Source of the DNA: Symbiodinium natans
Lineage: Eukaryota; Sar; Dinophyceae; Suessiales; Symbiodiniaceae
Reading direction: 5' to 3'
Length of the DNA: 64,000 bases
Assembly: GCA_905221605.1 (NCBI GenBank)
Contig: CAJNDS010000557.1
Span: 475,182 to 539,181 of the forward strand
Position numbers and translations under genes: made by a program. Below are positions 33,701 to 43,800 of the stretch, piece by piece. The notes beneath the pieces are model-generated. The model worked only from the letters and a program-made list of their open reading frames with translations. It was not told the origin of the DNA and did no database searches. Within the stretch, counting starts at the first letter, position 1. Each line of letters begins with the position of its first letter.

Positions 33701-34710
33701 GGTCCCTGAATCTTGGATCCTAGGTCCGGAATACTGAATTTCAGGTATTCTTTTCGGATTTGTTTTTCAGTATTCCCATGGGGATCCAGCTGTCGCATGT
33801 AAATCAATCCTGTCTACATGTATGTTAACTGTCCGTTGTGAGTAATGCATAGGCTGCTCGTCGAATGCCATATGTCGCAGCTGTTCACTTGTACGAGCGA
33901 ATGCGATCTAGCTGCGCGCGATAGCTTTTCCAGAAACTAGGCAAGAAATCCTTCTTCACTTCTCTCAGTATTACTTAGCTCTTGAAAAAGGCCCGGATCC
34001 AACAATTACGAGGCCCAAGGCTTAGATCTTGACTAAGGCCCGGATCCAAGATTCACGACGCCCAAGGAACTGTGACCCACACCGGCCCTTAATTAGCTTT
34101 AGTCAGATTTTCTCAAATGTTGAATAACACCCGTTTTGGCTTTAGTTTTGGATGTTGAGGTTTTAGGATTGCTCCCAACAGTCTTGGATATGGGACACTG
34201 TATGTTGGATCCCCTCGCAGAAGGTTTGACTAAATATGATTCAGGTATGTTCGGGCTTGTTGGGCCACCGTTCAAGAGAATCACAGCATTACACAACTAT
34301 ATTACTCCATTCCAACATTATTAGAGTATTACATTATTACACATTGTGTTCTTGCCAGCAAGGGTGTGTGCATCATAGAGGAATAGAGGGAACCTCCATG
34401 TCTTAAAACGATGTTGTATCACGCTGCAAAGTGAAAGAACTATACGGGCACCATATCAATGCTGATAACTGTACAACAAGGGAGTGCACTCTGCCCCCTT
34501 TATCATACATTTTAACGCAAATACATGTGAATGTCGACGTGCGTAGTACACACATGTAAAAAAATCATATTTGTCGTTTTCAATGTCAGAGACGGAAACA
34601 GCTTCTGCCTGCTCCTCGCCATTCACCCAAAAGCGCACCGTGGCCTCCGACAAATCAGCTTCTTGGGTTTCGGGTGGTTGAGCACGTTTTGGGCTTCTTC
34701 TTGGTTGCAT
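18754..34710 (-). CDS. Xanthine dehydrogenase/aldehyde oxidase-like, 2Fe-2S and FAD parts
   Basis: Molybdenum hydroxylases of this family oxidise purines or aldehydes. Their N-terminal part carries two 2Fe-2S clusters followed by an FAD domain. Exons, high to low: 34,710-34,609 (Met start, [10 protein letters not shown]), 32,926-32,881 ([10 protein letters not shown]), 32,789-32,758 ([11 protein letters not shown]), 32,607-32,566 ([12 protein letters not shown]), 32,229-32,171 (NACLRPLH), 22,048-22,011 (EVTTIEEV), 21,772-21,710 ([17 protein letters not shown]), 21,285-21,215 ([14 protein letters not shown]), 20,880-20,812 ([12 protein letters not shown]), 20,339-20,283, 20,112 to about 20,010 (3' end unsure), 19,369-19,320 (HRLVVGTSA), 19,041-18,981 ([13 protein letters not shown]) and 18,838-18,754 ([14 protein letters not shown]). 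Phases match at all junctions except around 20,010. Donors are GT, GC and GA. The Moco domain was not found, so the gene is truncated or continues below 11 kb. Confidence 0.87.
20361..20450. mobile_element. MITE-like hairpin, GGGATG family, copy 2
   Basis: Begins GGGATGTTCCCCCTTATGCGA like the element at 5,769, with inner arms agtccttataataggga and its inverse gtccctatgaaggact. The right terminus is shortened. It lies in the intron just upstream of the exon at 20,339. Confidence 0.6.
22233..22507. mobile_element. 275-bp insert in unit 1 with TGGGTTTGT ends
   Basis: Units 2-4 read cagaaaca directly followed by tctctgatt. Unit 1 has 275 bp between these words. The insert begins cctgggtttgt and ends acaaaccca, a 9-bp inverted pair (22,235-22,243 and 22,499-22,507), with a possible CA duplication. 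Its interior is a degenerate tandem of ggtatgtttcg, plus the 12-bp palindrome CAACACGTGTTG at 22,263-22,274. Either it inserted into unit 1 or the other units lost it. Confidence 0.7.
22663..22727 (+). repeat. CCCTAAA array in unit 1
   Basis: About nine perfect heptamers. The homologous place in units 2, 3 and 4 has about four to five, so array length has changed since duplication. Confidence 0.9.
22999..23094. mobile_element. MITE-like element TATAGGGGCC
   Basis: The 10-bp end TATAGGGGCC is inverted as GGCCCCTATA after 96 bp. It is carried in all four tandem units (near 22,999, 25,371, 27,716 and 30,067). A diverged copy lies at 59,898-60,001, which shares the interior motif agggaccctaagggaatactatt, so the family is dispersed. 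Confidence 0.7.
23927..24505 (-). CDS. Ubiquitin-like/ankyrin-repeat protein, copy 1
   Basis: This intact intronless ORF encodes 192 residues. Residues 1-70 ([13 protein letters not shown]...QLVV) resemble the ubiquitin-like N-terminus that precedes ankyrin repeats in many dinoflagellate proteins; this is from general knowledge and was not searched. Ankyrin repeats lie at about 81-112, 118-147 ([20 protein letters not shown]) and 151-180 ([20 protein letters not shown]), with the usual LLLEAGA turns. Ankyrin repeats mediate protein binding, and no catalytic domain is present. It sits on the same strand as the host XDH-like gene, within the intron between 32,171 and 22,048. All four copies encode the identical protein, so duplication is recent or the copies are homogenised. 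An intronless ORF among mini-exon genes suggests retroposition. Confidence 0.85.
   Translation of the reverse strand: MLRVWSHVSGEELAAEPKKHFWDVVAVKRHLRAKYHYPMSFQRLFESESGFEELPGMPLKTTEWQLVVTSTLGRPDLEDRATEEFVMYAAKQGHVEVARTLLDGGANKDWKDGVTSEKTALMHACGRGYIEMVRLLLEAGVNMNLKDADGKTALMHAADNGQGEIVHLLLEAGADRNLRDKRGKVAEISHLE
26313..26891 (-). CDS. Ubiquitin-like/ankyrin-repeat protein, copy 2
   Basis: The 192-residue product is identical to copy 1 (23,927-24,505), including its three ankyrin repeats and ubiquitin-like N-terminus. The bases before the ATG (gcgccggcgg on the opposite strand) match copy 1 and differ from copies 3 and 4. The unit flanking it carries the GGGTCAGGG heptamer variant also seen in unit 4. 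Confidence 0.85.
   Translation of the reverse strand: MLRVWSHVSGEELAAEPKKHFWDVVAVKRHLRAKYHYPMSFQRLFESESGFEELPGMPLKTTEWQLVVTSTLGRPDLEDRATEEFVMYAAKQGHVEVARTLLDGGANKDWKDGVTSEKTALMHACGRGYIEMVRLLLEAGVNMNLKDADGKTALMHAADNGQGEIVHLLLEAGADRNLRDKRGKVAEISHLE
28668..29246 (-). CDS. Ubiquitin-like/ankyrin-repeat protein, copy 3
   Basis: The product is identical to copies 1, 2 and 4. Its unit carries the 24-bp duplication near 28,077-28,100 that is shared only with unit 4. Its TTTAGGG array near 27,930 matches unit 1 rather than unit 4. This mosaic pattern fits unequal exchange or gene conversion. Confidence 0.85.
   Translation of the reverse strand: MLRVWSHVSGEELAAEPKKHFWDVVAVKRHLRAKYHYPMSFQRLFESESGFEELPGMPLKTTEWQLVVTSTLGRPDLEDRATEEFVMYAAKQGHVEVARTLLDGGANKDWKDGVTSEKTALMHACGRGYIEMVRLLLEAGVNMNLKDADGKTALMHAADNGQGEIVHLLLEAGADRNLRDKRGKVAEISHLE
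31032..31610 (-). CDS. Ubiquitin-like/ankyrin-repeat protein, copy 4
   Basis: The product is identical to the other three copies. Codon 3 differs by one silent base from copies 1-3 (CTG CGC versus CTT CGC region). This is the 5'-most unit in the direction of transcription, and its unit lacks the last 120 bp found in units 1-3, which marks the array boundary at about 31,748. Confidence 0.85.
   Translation of the reverse strand: MLRVWSHVSGEELAAEPKKHFWDVVAVKRHLRAKYHYPMSFQRLFESESGFEELPGMPLKTTEWQLVVTSTLGRPDLEDRATEEFVMYAAKQGHVEVARTLLDGGANKDWKDGVTSEKTALMHACGRGYIEMVRLLLEAGVNMNLKDADGKTALMHAADNGQGEIVHLLLEAGADRNLRDKRGKVAEISHLE
32100..32330. repeat. Telomere-like runs flanking an XDH-like exon
   Basis: CCCTAAA runs (32,096-32,132) and TTTAGGG/TTCAGGG runs (32,249-32,330) lie on either side of the 59-nt exon at 32,171-32,229. 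The pattern of exon island between arrays is typical of this window. Confidence 0.85.
33090..33215. repeat. TA/CATA microsatellite
   Basis: Alternating atatat and acatac runs lie in the intron between the first two XDH-like exons. The tyrosine/isoleucine-rich frames read across it are composition artefacts. Confidence 0.9.
33426..33788. mobile_element. Inverted-repeat element with a nested hairpin
   Basis: The left end ttggattccaacgggaata is inverted with few mismatches at the right end tattcccatggggatcca. The interior is full of ggatccaagat/atcttggatcc words. Nested within it, at 33,468-33,560, is a second hairpin whose ends GGTTGTCCAAATTATGATC pair with GGACCATAATTTTGACAACC (about 17 of 19). 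Confidence 0.65.
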
Positions 34711-37383
34711 ACCTTCTCAGGGGCATGCTGGGTCTAGGGTTTGCAAGCTAGGACTTGCTGGGCATGAGGGTTGAGCATCAGTCACGACCCAAATCAATGG
34801 TGCGTGCACCTTCGTGGACACTCACGCCATGGGCTTAGGGTTTAGGACTTTGGCTTGAATGGTGTAAAGGGTTGGCACAAACTCTGCTGGCAATTGCCCA
34901 AGGGTGACCTCCCCGGGTCCTCCAAAGCGTTTGGCGAGGTCCTCCTGGCAAACACGAGGGCGCCTGTAGCTGCTGCATTGACCAATGCGATGCCATTATT
35001 TGGGGTTTTAGGGTTTAGGGTTTAGGGTTCAGGGTTCAGGGTTTAGGGTTTAGGGTTTAGGGTTTAGGGTTCCAAGGCTTCCGGGATGGCTTCGGGTTGG
35101 AGCGGTCATGGCTCGCTGAGCTGATAGGCCGATAGGCTTCATCCGAGAACTTCCGGTCAGACTTGCCCGACCCTTGGCCCTTAAGTGCACGTGTTCGGTG
35201 CGACAACCCACAGCCTCAGGAGCTACGGCGAAAGGATCACCTGATGCCCATGTCTCTACATGTTGCATATCATCATAAGGAACCCATGTCTCACTCGGTA
35301 TTACGGTTTCAAGCCTCCAGCACCGGAAGCCCCAAGCCCAGCTTCCCAACACAGTGCGGAGCTGTCCGGCAGGGCATCCAGGCGTGACCCAGAGAGGAGT
35401 TCCCACTCGGCGTCTTCGGCCCTGAGGGGCTCTGTTAGGGTGTTTTACAGTTGTTTCTGCGGGGCTGGTAACGTGGATGCAGGACCTGCAACGACATCCA
35501 CGAGCCAGTCCGACCATCTTGCAAAGCATGCTCTGCTTCTTTTCAAAATCGTTCTGACTTGGTTAGCAAACACAATGCAAACACCTCTGGCGCACCCCCG
35601 CATATCCGGGCCTCTCTGACCTCACCTTCGGCGGCTCCACCGCAACAGGCTCTGTGTTGGGCAATGCGGGCGCCGCCCCAAAGTAGACCCTCAGAGTGTG
35701 GAGCAGCTCGAGAAGTCCGTGGCGATCCGGACCGAGCTACACTGAACTACGCTGCAATCCCTGCTCTGCACAGAAACGCCTGCCGGCACCTGTGTCACCT
35801 GACCAAACTCAGGCTCACCAAATTAAAAGAGGAATTTGCGGATATTTGCGGAACATGCGCTGGAGGGATGAGATGAGCCATGTGCAGAGGTCAGCGGCGT
35901 AGCATGCTTGCGTGAGGGATCTTGCCGGACCTGGACATCGGGAACGTCCTTCTGGGACCCTTAGCCTGACTCACAGGATTTGCGGTTTTGGGCATAGACC
36001 TAACCCGCACTCTTAGTCCTACCCTCAACCCTAAAAATACTGCAAGCTCCGTCTGCGGCCGGGACGCTTTCGGGTGTGCGCACCAGGGAAGATGCCCAGG
36101 TTCGGGTGTGGCTGCGCCCCTTGGCTTAGAATTTTTCGGCTACAAACCTTCTCTCACAAGCCTTCTGTCTGCCCGCCACACAATCCCTGGCAAGGGGAAG
36201 GAAGTGAAGTAGCATCCCGCAGTATTTCGGCCCTGTACCTGTTCATGTTCCTTGTCGTTCGTGGTTCGCGAGCTTCTTCTTTGTTTGTTCAGATTCAATT
36301 CTGTCTGGGTTCAGCTCGTGGGGAGGGTTTGCTACTTCTGCACATGTTAAGGCACTGTCTCACGCACATCATTCGAATCTATGTTTCTACGTCTTCTGGC
36401 TTTCGACACCAGAAAGAATAAGGAGAATAGACAACTACCGTAGGGTTTTGGGTTTGAAGGGTTTAGGCTAGGCCTGTACCATAATGCTTAGGAACAAACA
36501 TGTTGACTCATAAACACATTTGGGGGTTCAAGGTTTAGGGTTTAGGGTTTAGGGGTTTTCCCCCACCTCTTGACAGTAGAGTAGGGCGGCCATACATATG
36601 TTGCCCCTGCGATTAACCATGTCACCCAAAACCCGCATGGCACAACCGGGGGGCGCAAGGGCGAGCGCAAGGGCTAGTGAGGCGAGTGCAAGGGTGATGG
36701 TCGATGCACTGTGTGAGTACCCCTAAACCCTACACCCTAAACCCTAAACCCTAAACCCTAAACCCCCGGCATGGCCTTTCATCGGCGCAAGGGCTCGGTG
36801 CAAGGGAAACCTACGGCCTTGGGCTTGGCACACGAGTTTTGAACAGCATCCTTTTTTTTGAAAATGAGCTTGGGGAATATTGGGGGGGGGGGGGGGGGGG
36901 CTATACCTGAAGCTGCACACGGGGGTGCCCAAAAAGCCGGGCATCTTTGCTGTAGGGTTCTTAGGCCGCTTTTTCATTGCTTATGCACCATACTTTGAAC
37001 TGTGCAGGGGCGATTCTGAGCTACCGGGTTTAGGGTTTAGGGTTTAGGGTTTAGGGTTTAGGGTTTATGCCCTGACAATGTGGTGCTCTGACGGGAGCCA
37101 AGGCGCGTCGCTCTTGTGGCTCCCTGTCAGCCCTGCGAAGCACCGGAGCTTCTTAGGGTTTGGGGTTTAGGGTTTAGGGTTTAGGGTTTAGAAAGGTTTA
37201 GGGTCTGGGGTTTTGCCACTCAGGATGTACGAGCAGTTTCAGGTTTTCCTTTCGCTGCCGCCTCAGTTTGGGGCGAGGTGGTCTTGAACTTGAGGTTCTG
37301 GAGCCCTTTCTGGCTTCGAAACTTTGGGGTCCGGGCATCAGAGGCTCACCGGTGCTCAAAAAGTGCCCCCTTGCTGGCTGCAC
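34711..37383. other. Mostly unassigned, with scattered candidate exons
   Basis: TTTAGGG runs lie at 35,007-35,070 and 36,530-36,552, and CCCTAAA runs at 36,721-36,765. One well-formed minus-strand exon is 34,909-34,963 (18 codons containing VCQEDLAKRFGGPGE, AG|G acceptor, donor gtcacc). Both strands are open at 35,160-35,530 without a recognisable domain. A G tract lies at 36,882-36,900. No gene could be identified. Confidence 0.4.
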
Positions 37384-37502
37384 CTGATGTCCAACACCAA
37401 CGAAAGGTTGTCGTTGATGATCTGGCCATCGCAGGTCCGCAGAACGAACTCGCAGACCTCCGTCACTCGCAGCTTGTTGAAACATTGAGACCGCAAGAGT
37501 TG
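37384..37502 (-). CDS. Isolated well-formed exon, gene unidentified
   Basis: A 119-nt exon with acceptor ctatcag and donor gtgcag encodes 39 residues, including LRSQCFNKLRVTEVCEFVL and CDGQIINDNLSLVLDI. The composition is convincingly protein-like (amphipathic, no stops). It lies between the kinesin tail exons and the XDH-like gene on the same strand. I do not recognise the family. It may belong to the kinesin tail or to a separate gene between them. Confidence 0.6.
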
Positions 37503-38287
37503 CTGATAGGCAGCACAGCAAACCTAAAGCGCGCAGCTACAGAAGGAAACCCCTGGATGTTGGGCCACGTTTATAACTTGGGAAGTGCACTACGTAGGCT
37601 ACGCATCACGTCCCGCCAAAATCGATGTGTTCTGCTTCTCAGGCCGGCTCGTTTTAGCTACCAATGACCCCCCCTTCCCCCAGCCCTCCCAATCCCCCAA
37701 TAAGCCCCTCTATCCAAGAAAAACCCGAAGCAGTGACAATGTTGTCATGCGAATCCGGGGTGGACGTATACCTTGTCGCACCATCAAAACTGCCATCGCA
37801 GGCACATGTGTTCCAAGTCCCACCGGCCTTTTATTAAAACACAGCAGCGACACATTTGACATCAGTACACGGGCGAATCATCAGAACAGCCGGTGCTACA
37901 TCAGGCGCTTTAGCAAAGGCGGCGTACATGCAGTACAACAGGCGGGTTCCGTTCTGCGTTGCATGGCACGTTTGTCTCTAAAGGGCTTTGCAACTCATGC
38001 CTGTATCTAGGATCATCCCGGGACCCCGAAGCATGCAACTGCTTTTCCACTCTATACCCTCCCAGTCCATTCTCCGCTCAGCCTCCATTGCCCTGCCCTG
38101 TACTCTCCTTTGTATTGCACTCTGCTCTCCATAACCCTAAACCCTAAACCCTAAACTCCCCATTGCTTTGCAATGTACTGCCCGCGATTTCTTGAGTTCT
38201 CCATCCCTCGTGCCGATGTGCGGTAGCGAGCAGCTGTAGACCAAGCCCTGTCCACAACCCTGATTAATTAACACCCCAAAACCCTAA

Positions 38288-38395
38288 ACCAACCCGAAAA
38301 CCCGAAAACCCGAAAACCACAAAACCCGAAAACCCGAAAACCCGAAAACCCGAAAACCCGAAAACCCGAAAAACCACAAAACCACAAAACCCCAA
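38288..38395 (+). repeat. CCCGAAAA octamer array
   Basis: About 11 copies of CCCGAAAA with AACCACAA interruptions. It is an octamer derivative of the telomere-like heptamer. A candidate minus-strand exon follows it at about 38,430-38,484 (acceptor ccccgcag, frame GTVELVLQLPSPKL). Confidence 0.85.
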
Positions 38396-39219
38396 AATCC
38401 AACCTTTGTCTGCCAAGGCGCCACGGCACCGGTAAGTTTGGGCGAAGGTAGCTGCAATACCAGCTCCACAGTGCCGCCTGCGGGGACCTTGGGGTTTAGG
38501 GTTTGGGGTTCTAGGGTTTAGGGTTTATGGGCTTCAGGGCTTACAAGGGCGGGTGAGGGAGTGAGAAGCATACAGGGCCTCGAGGACATACTGATTCCCG
38601 CTGGGAGGGGGATGGTAGGGAGGGGCTCCTTCTTTTATCGGAAGCCATCTTGAGGAACATACAAAAGCGCCGGTCTTCAACCTCCTACCAGCGGTTGGCA
38701 AGCTCTTCTGCGGGCCCCAAGGACCTAATCTTATGGATTCTTACGGTAAGCCATAGTGGCTTCTGGATTACATAACTCAAGGTCCTGGGCGTCGTGGCCG
38801 CATAGCTTCCAAAAGCTTCACGATTCACAGGTCCACTGCATTGTGGATGCCACGTATCATGAATCTGGGGTCTGGGCAGCGTCGGGAATGGTCACGACTG
38901 CTGCCTGACAAGCGTCCGAGCAAATTCGGCAGACAATTTCTTTCTCTTCCATGCGAATTCGCAGTTCCACCAGCTCGAAGGTCAAGCCTGCCCATGGCCC
39001 GCCACCTCTGGGGGGGGGGGGTTCTTGCATCACCCCTCACCACCACCCCATGTGACTTTGCTCTGAAAAGCCTCCGTGGCCCGCAAAGCAAGGGCAGCCC
39101 CTGGGGCGAGCGCCTCTCAGGACAGGGCGGTGACATCGGGTCAGGGGGCTCTGGAGTCGGAGTCTGGGTTGGCCTTGAAAACCCCCTTTGAAAAATGTTA
39201 GTAGAAAGGGTCCCTTCTG

Positions 39220-39508
39220 GGAAACCCAAGTAAGGAAAGATATCAGTATATAGGGTCGCTTATGAAACCCAAGTAAGGAAAGATATCAGTATATAGGGTC
39301 CCTTATGAAACCCAAATAAGGAAAGATATCAGTATATAGGGTCGCTTATGAAAACCCAAATAAGGAAAGATATCAGTACATAGGGTCCCTTATGAAACCC
39401 AAATAAGGAAAGACATCAGTATACAGGGTCCCTTATGAAACCAAAATAAGGAAAGATATCAGTATATAGGATCCCTTATGAAACCAAATAAGGAAAGATA
39501 CCTCAATG
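39220..39508 (+). repeat. 43-bp tandem repeat, about 7 copies
   Basis: The unit is AAACCCAAATAAGGAAAGAT followed by ATCAGTATATAGGGTCCCTTATG. The last copy is truncated. Variants GTCGCTTATG and GTCCCTTATG alternate in the first four copies. Confidence 0.93.
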
Positions 39509-40017
39509 TCGCAAAGGCCAACCCGGGAGTCAACGGACAACCCTGTCGCCGTCCGACAACTCCAGGGCTCCCGCTCCTCCCCTGAAGCCAGAGACTCGTG
39601 CCCCAAGCCCTTCCCTGGGTTTAGGGTTTAGGGTTTAGGGTTTAGGGTTTAGGGTTTTGGGGTTAGGGTTTAGGGCTTAGGGCCTGACCTTATACCCAAC
39701 CTGAGAACCTGAGAGAAAGACGACACCCCAACTCCTCTGTACCTTTTCCGAGCCCCGCAGTTTCCAAGAACAAGCACACCCCCCCCGCCCCCTTTTCCCC
39801 AAAAGGCCTTAAACCCTGAAGCCCCAACTCCTCTTCACACCGCAAGAACCCCCGAAAGAATCCCAAAGCCAACCCCAAAACAAACAAGCACACCCATACT
39901 CTCACACACACAAAAACTATATACAAATCAACAAACCCTAAACCCTCCAAAGCCCGTTAGAAGCCCTGAATCCCGCGATGGTGCCTCGGTGGCCCGAAGC
40001 GCCCAGGTCACCTCGAG

Positions 40018-40240
40018 GCTGGCCCCCGGGGCGCACCTGAAATGTGTTTGGGGTTAGGGGTTAGGGGTTAGGGGTTAGGGTTTAGGGTTTAGGGTTTAGG
40101 GTTTAGGGTTTCGGGTTTAGGGTTTAGGGTTTCGGGTTTAGGGTGTGGAGCTTAGGGTTTGGGGTTTAGGGTTGGAGGTTTAGGGCTTGGGGCTTAGGGT
40201 ATGGGGTTTTAGGGCTTGGGGCTTCTTCAAGTGCTCGGGG
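40018..40240. repeat. Degenerate TTTAGGG array
   Basis: Mixed TTTAGGG, GGGTTAGG and TTTCGGG units, about 30 in all, lie beside a possible 24-nt minus-strand exon at 40,223-40,246 (LRPRALEE). Confidence 0.85.
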
Positions 40241-40890
40241 CCTTAGCTTGCAGCGGGCTGATTCGATTGAGTTTACCATGACCTCCTGGGGACATCTTTG
40301 GGCTTACAGGGCTAACGGTGTATGGGGTTTGGGGTTTGGTACGGTCAGGTGTGGGTCGGGCTTGGAACCTTCTATAGTCCCTCTTTGGTACCCAGATTTG
40401 CAGGCGCAGTAACGTAGCAGACCCAGAAGGGGGCCATTCTTTCTCGGCACGCTAAAGTGTCGTGGTATAAGGATTCCAGAACAAACAGCCACGTATGAAG
40501 CCTTGTTCACTATCGGCAGCCGATCCTCGTCACCAAGTCGCACTAGCGGCTGTGGCGGCGCCGCGACGACGACAACGGCCATTGCAACTATTCGAGCGAC
40601 GGGCCTTTCGACTGTTTTTGTGCTGTCCAATTGGCGCTGCCTGTACGTCACGTGCCGGAAATACTGTGCTGGCCATGCGAGCAGGAAAGAGATGGTTAAG
40701 GGTCACGTGGTGGTACTTTCTGTTTGGGCAATGCATGCGCGGTGGCAACACGCTTGCAGCGAAATATTTCAGCTTATCCTGTGTTCCAAGCAAAAGACAC
40801 GAATTCAACACCCCTGAACCCTCAAAACCTCCTAGAATCCTCAACCCTTCCCAGGGCCAGTTGCTCAGCTTTCGCTGCACACCACACTGC

Positions 40891-43800
40891 CTGCTGCAGC
40901 TTCTTCACGTTGCTTTCCGCCTCCTGCACGGCCTGGGAGTGCCCGGACACTCTCGGACCTATTCTGGAGACGAAAATCAACAAAACAAAGATCAACTCAC
41001 CCTCTGCAACACCCCTGATACCGTTCCCTATAGTTATAGGACCCCCCTTTTTGTGGGACGCGGATTGTGAAACCCTCGTCTCTCTACCCACCACAGCACA
41101 TACAAGCACGATGGGCAGAGATTCAGAAACTTTCACCGACCCGGAGTTCTCAAATTCGGACCAAGCCCGACTCTGGGCGAACCATGCATGGGCGGTGCCT
41201 TCTCGCGCTTCTCGGCTTCGCGCTTGGCCTTGTTTCCCAATTTCTAGACAGGAGCCAGTATAAGATGTGATGATATTGTTGTTGCTTTCGTAGTATATAT
41301 TGTTGTTATTCTAGCACTCTATTACTCCATTACTCTATTACTCTATTACTCCATTACTCTATTACTCTATTACTCTATTACTCTAGTACTCTATTACTCT
41401 ACTACTCTATTACTCTATTACTCTATTACTCTATTACTGTATTACTCTATTACTCTATTACTCTATTACTCTATTACTCTATTACTCTATTACTCTATTA
41501 CTCTATTACTACTCTATTATTACTCTATTGTTACTCTATTATTCCTCTATTACTATTCTATTATTACTCTATTACTACTCTATTACTACTCGATTGCTCT
41601 ATTACTACTCTATTATTACTCTAGTATTACTCTATTATTACTCTATTATTACTCTATTACTACTCTATTACTCTATTACTCTATTACTCTATTACTCTAT
41701 TACTCTATTACTCTATTACTCTATTACTCTATTACTCTATTACTCTATTACTCTATTACTCTTGTACTCTTTTACTCTTTTACTCTTTTACTCTATTGCT
41801 CTATTCCCTCTTCCTCGATTACTGTGTTGCTCTAGTACTCTATTACTCTATTGCTCTTAATACTCCATTACTCTCATGCTAGATTCTAAAAAACTACATT
41901 GCTATATAACCAAAGTACTCTATTGCACCAGTACTCTACTACTCTAGTGCTCGATGATTTTATTTCTATGTAGGTATATTAGAAATTAGAATGTTAGTAT
42001 ATACATGTAGAACCCCTAAACTGCCCCAAGCCCTAACACCCTCAACCCCAAAACACTAGCAGCCCCACCTGCTCTGCTGCATCGGCAGACTGCTTGCGAA
42101 GGGCCTGGACGGCAAAGATGAACTTTAGGGGGGAGGATTTAGGGTTTAGGGTATAGGGTTTAGGGTCTAGGGTATAGGGTTTAGCGTTTAGGGCTTAGGG
42201 CTCTTCCTTAAGGGGGGTTAGAGTGGTTTGAGGTTTAGGGGGTCGAGCGGGTTTAGATTTAGGAGGATTTAGAAACTCATGCGTTGCGAGGTTCAGCAAT
42301 GCCTGTGCTTAAAATGTCCGGTTTCAGATACATGTCAATAAGAGGCATGAAGTTGATGATGAAAGTAAGGTTTATAGTTGGGGTTTAGGGTTCAGGATTC
42401 AGTGTTTAAAGCTCAGGGCAGATTGAACACGGAGTTCACGGAGACTTCACCCGACCAGAGCTCGTTCAGGGTTTGAGTGTTGCGCGTCCAAGGTTTAAGG
42501 CTTTCGGGGGGTGTGCGCAAGGCTGTGAGCAGTTTCAGGTTTAGGTTTTAAGGGTCTGGGGCTTAAGGGATTCATTAAAGGCATTAGGGCTTCAGGGCGT
42601 GGAGAGAAAGGCGAAGTGAGCCTCGATCTCCTTCTTGTCTGCTTGCACCTGGCGAAGGGAGTTGCGAACATTGGTCAGATCGAAATGGAGTGGGTATTCA
42701 ACTTCTACTGAACAGGGGTTTGCACTCGGTCAGAAGGATTCGGCAATGCATATCGGGGTGCGTTGCCGGTCGGTGTTGTGGCGAAGGCTAAGTGCAGCAG
42801 ACTGGCGGCCCGAAGAATAGAGGATCTACAGCCCGTATGGGCTTTGTGTAGGGTGTCTACATGTTTATTCCCCAGAGTCAGCCCTTGCCACCTTCTTTCC
42901 GAACTCGTGCGCTTCGGGATTGAGGTCGGCCAGGAGGGTCTGCCAAGGGAGCAAGTTGGTTGACATGTCAAGCAGCTGTCGAAGCTGAGCCTGCCAAAAC
43001 ACGGGGAGAGCTGGGAGTAAAACAGTACATCGTACAGGAGTACCGGGTACCGGCAGTGCAAGTGCTGCAGGCATATTCACCACACGGCAAGGGCACCCCT
43101 ACTCTGAACGCTAACGAGCCCCGCATAGCTCCTCCAGCCAGCTTGTACTCCGCCACCCCCCCCCCCCCCCCCCCCAACCCCTCCCCCATGCTTTTCCTTG
43201 GCGCTTACTTCCACCAGCGCCGTGTTGACTTTGGCGTCCACCTGCAGGATGAGGAGCATCGTCACAAACCCTGAAAGCATCTAAAAACCTAAGCGCACCC
43301 TGTCCACCTTAAATCCTTCAATATCCTTCAGTCATTCAGGCTCCCTTTGCCCTTGTTTTGTCACACTTTTGGAGCCAGCACATTGTGCATGGCCCAAGAA
43401 AACGTGTCAAGGGTTGGTGTGGGCTTTTCAGGATAGAGAAAGGTGCTAAGTAGTCAGTAGATGAATCTGGGATTTGGTGGCACTACCCTGTCCCTCACCC
43501 CGACATTCGAGATGAAATGTTCAAGCTTATGGTATGCTGGTCGATTGCCTTCTCTCCCCATTTTCCCGCCTCCACGCGCATGGCCCGCGAGGCGAACTCT
43601 AAGGTATTCTGAGTCTCGCCCACCTTACATGGCTGCTCCTCTCTGCAACTGCTACTGCAGCTACGATGTAAGAAGCAATTGCATGATTATCTGCCGAGAG
43701 CAAAAGCATCCCTGGCGCGTCGTCTCTCACCGAAACTCCTGCGAACCTTTATAAGATCAGCAAAAGAGGACTGGGCGTGCTATCTGGCACAGAGTGGGCT

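Noticed and set aside
41300-41880. Leucine/tyrosine-rich 110-codon ORF
   Set aside because: It is a direct product of the TTACTCTA microsatellite inside a kinesin intron.
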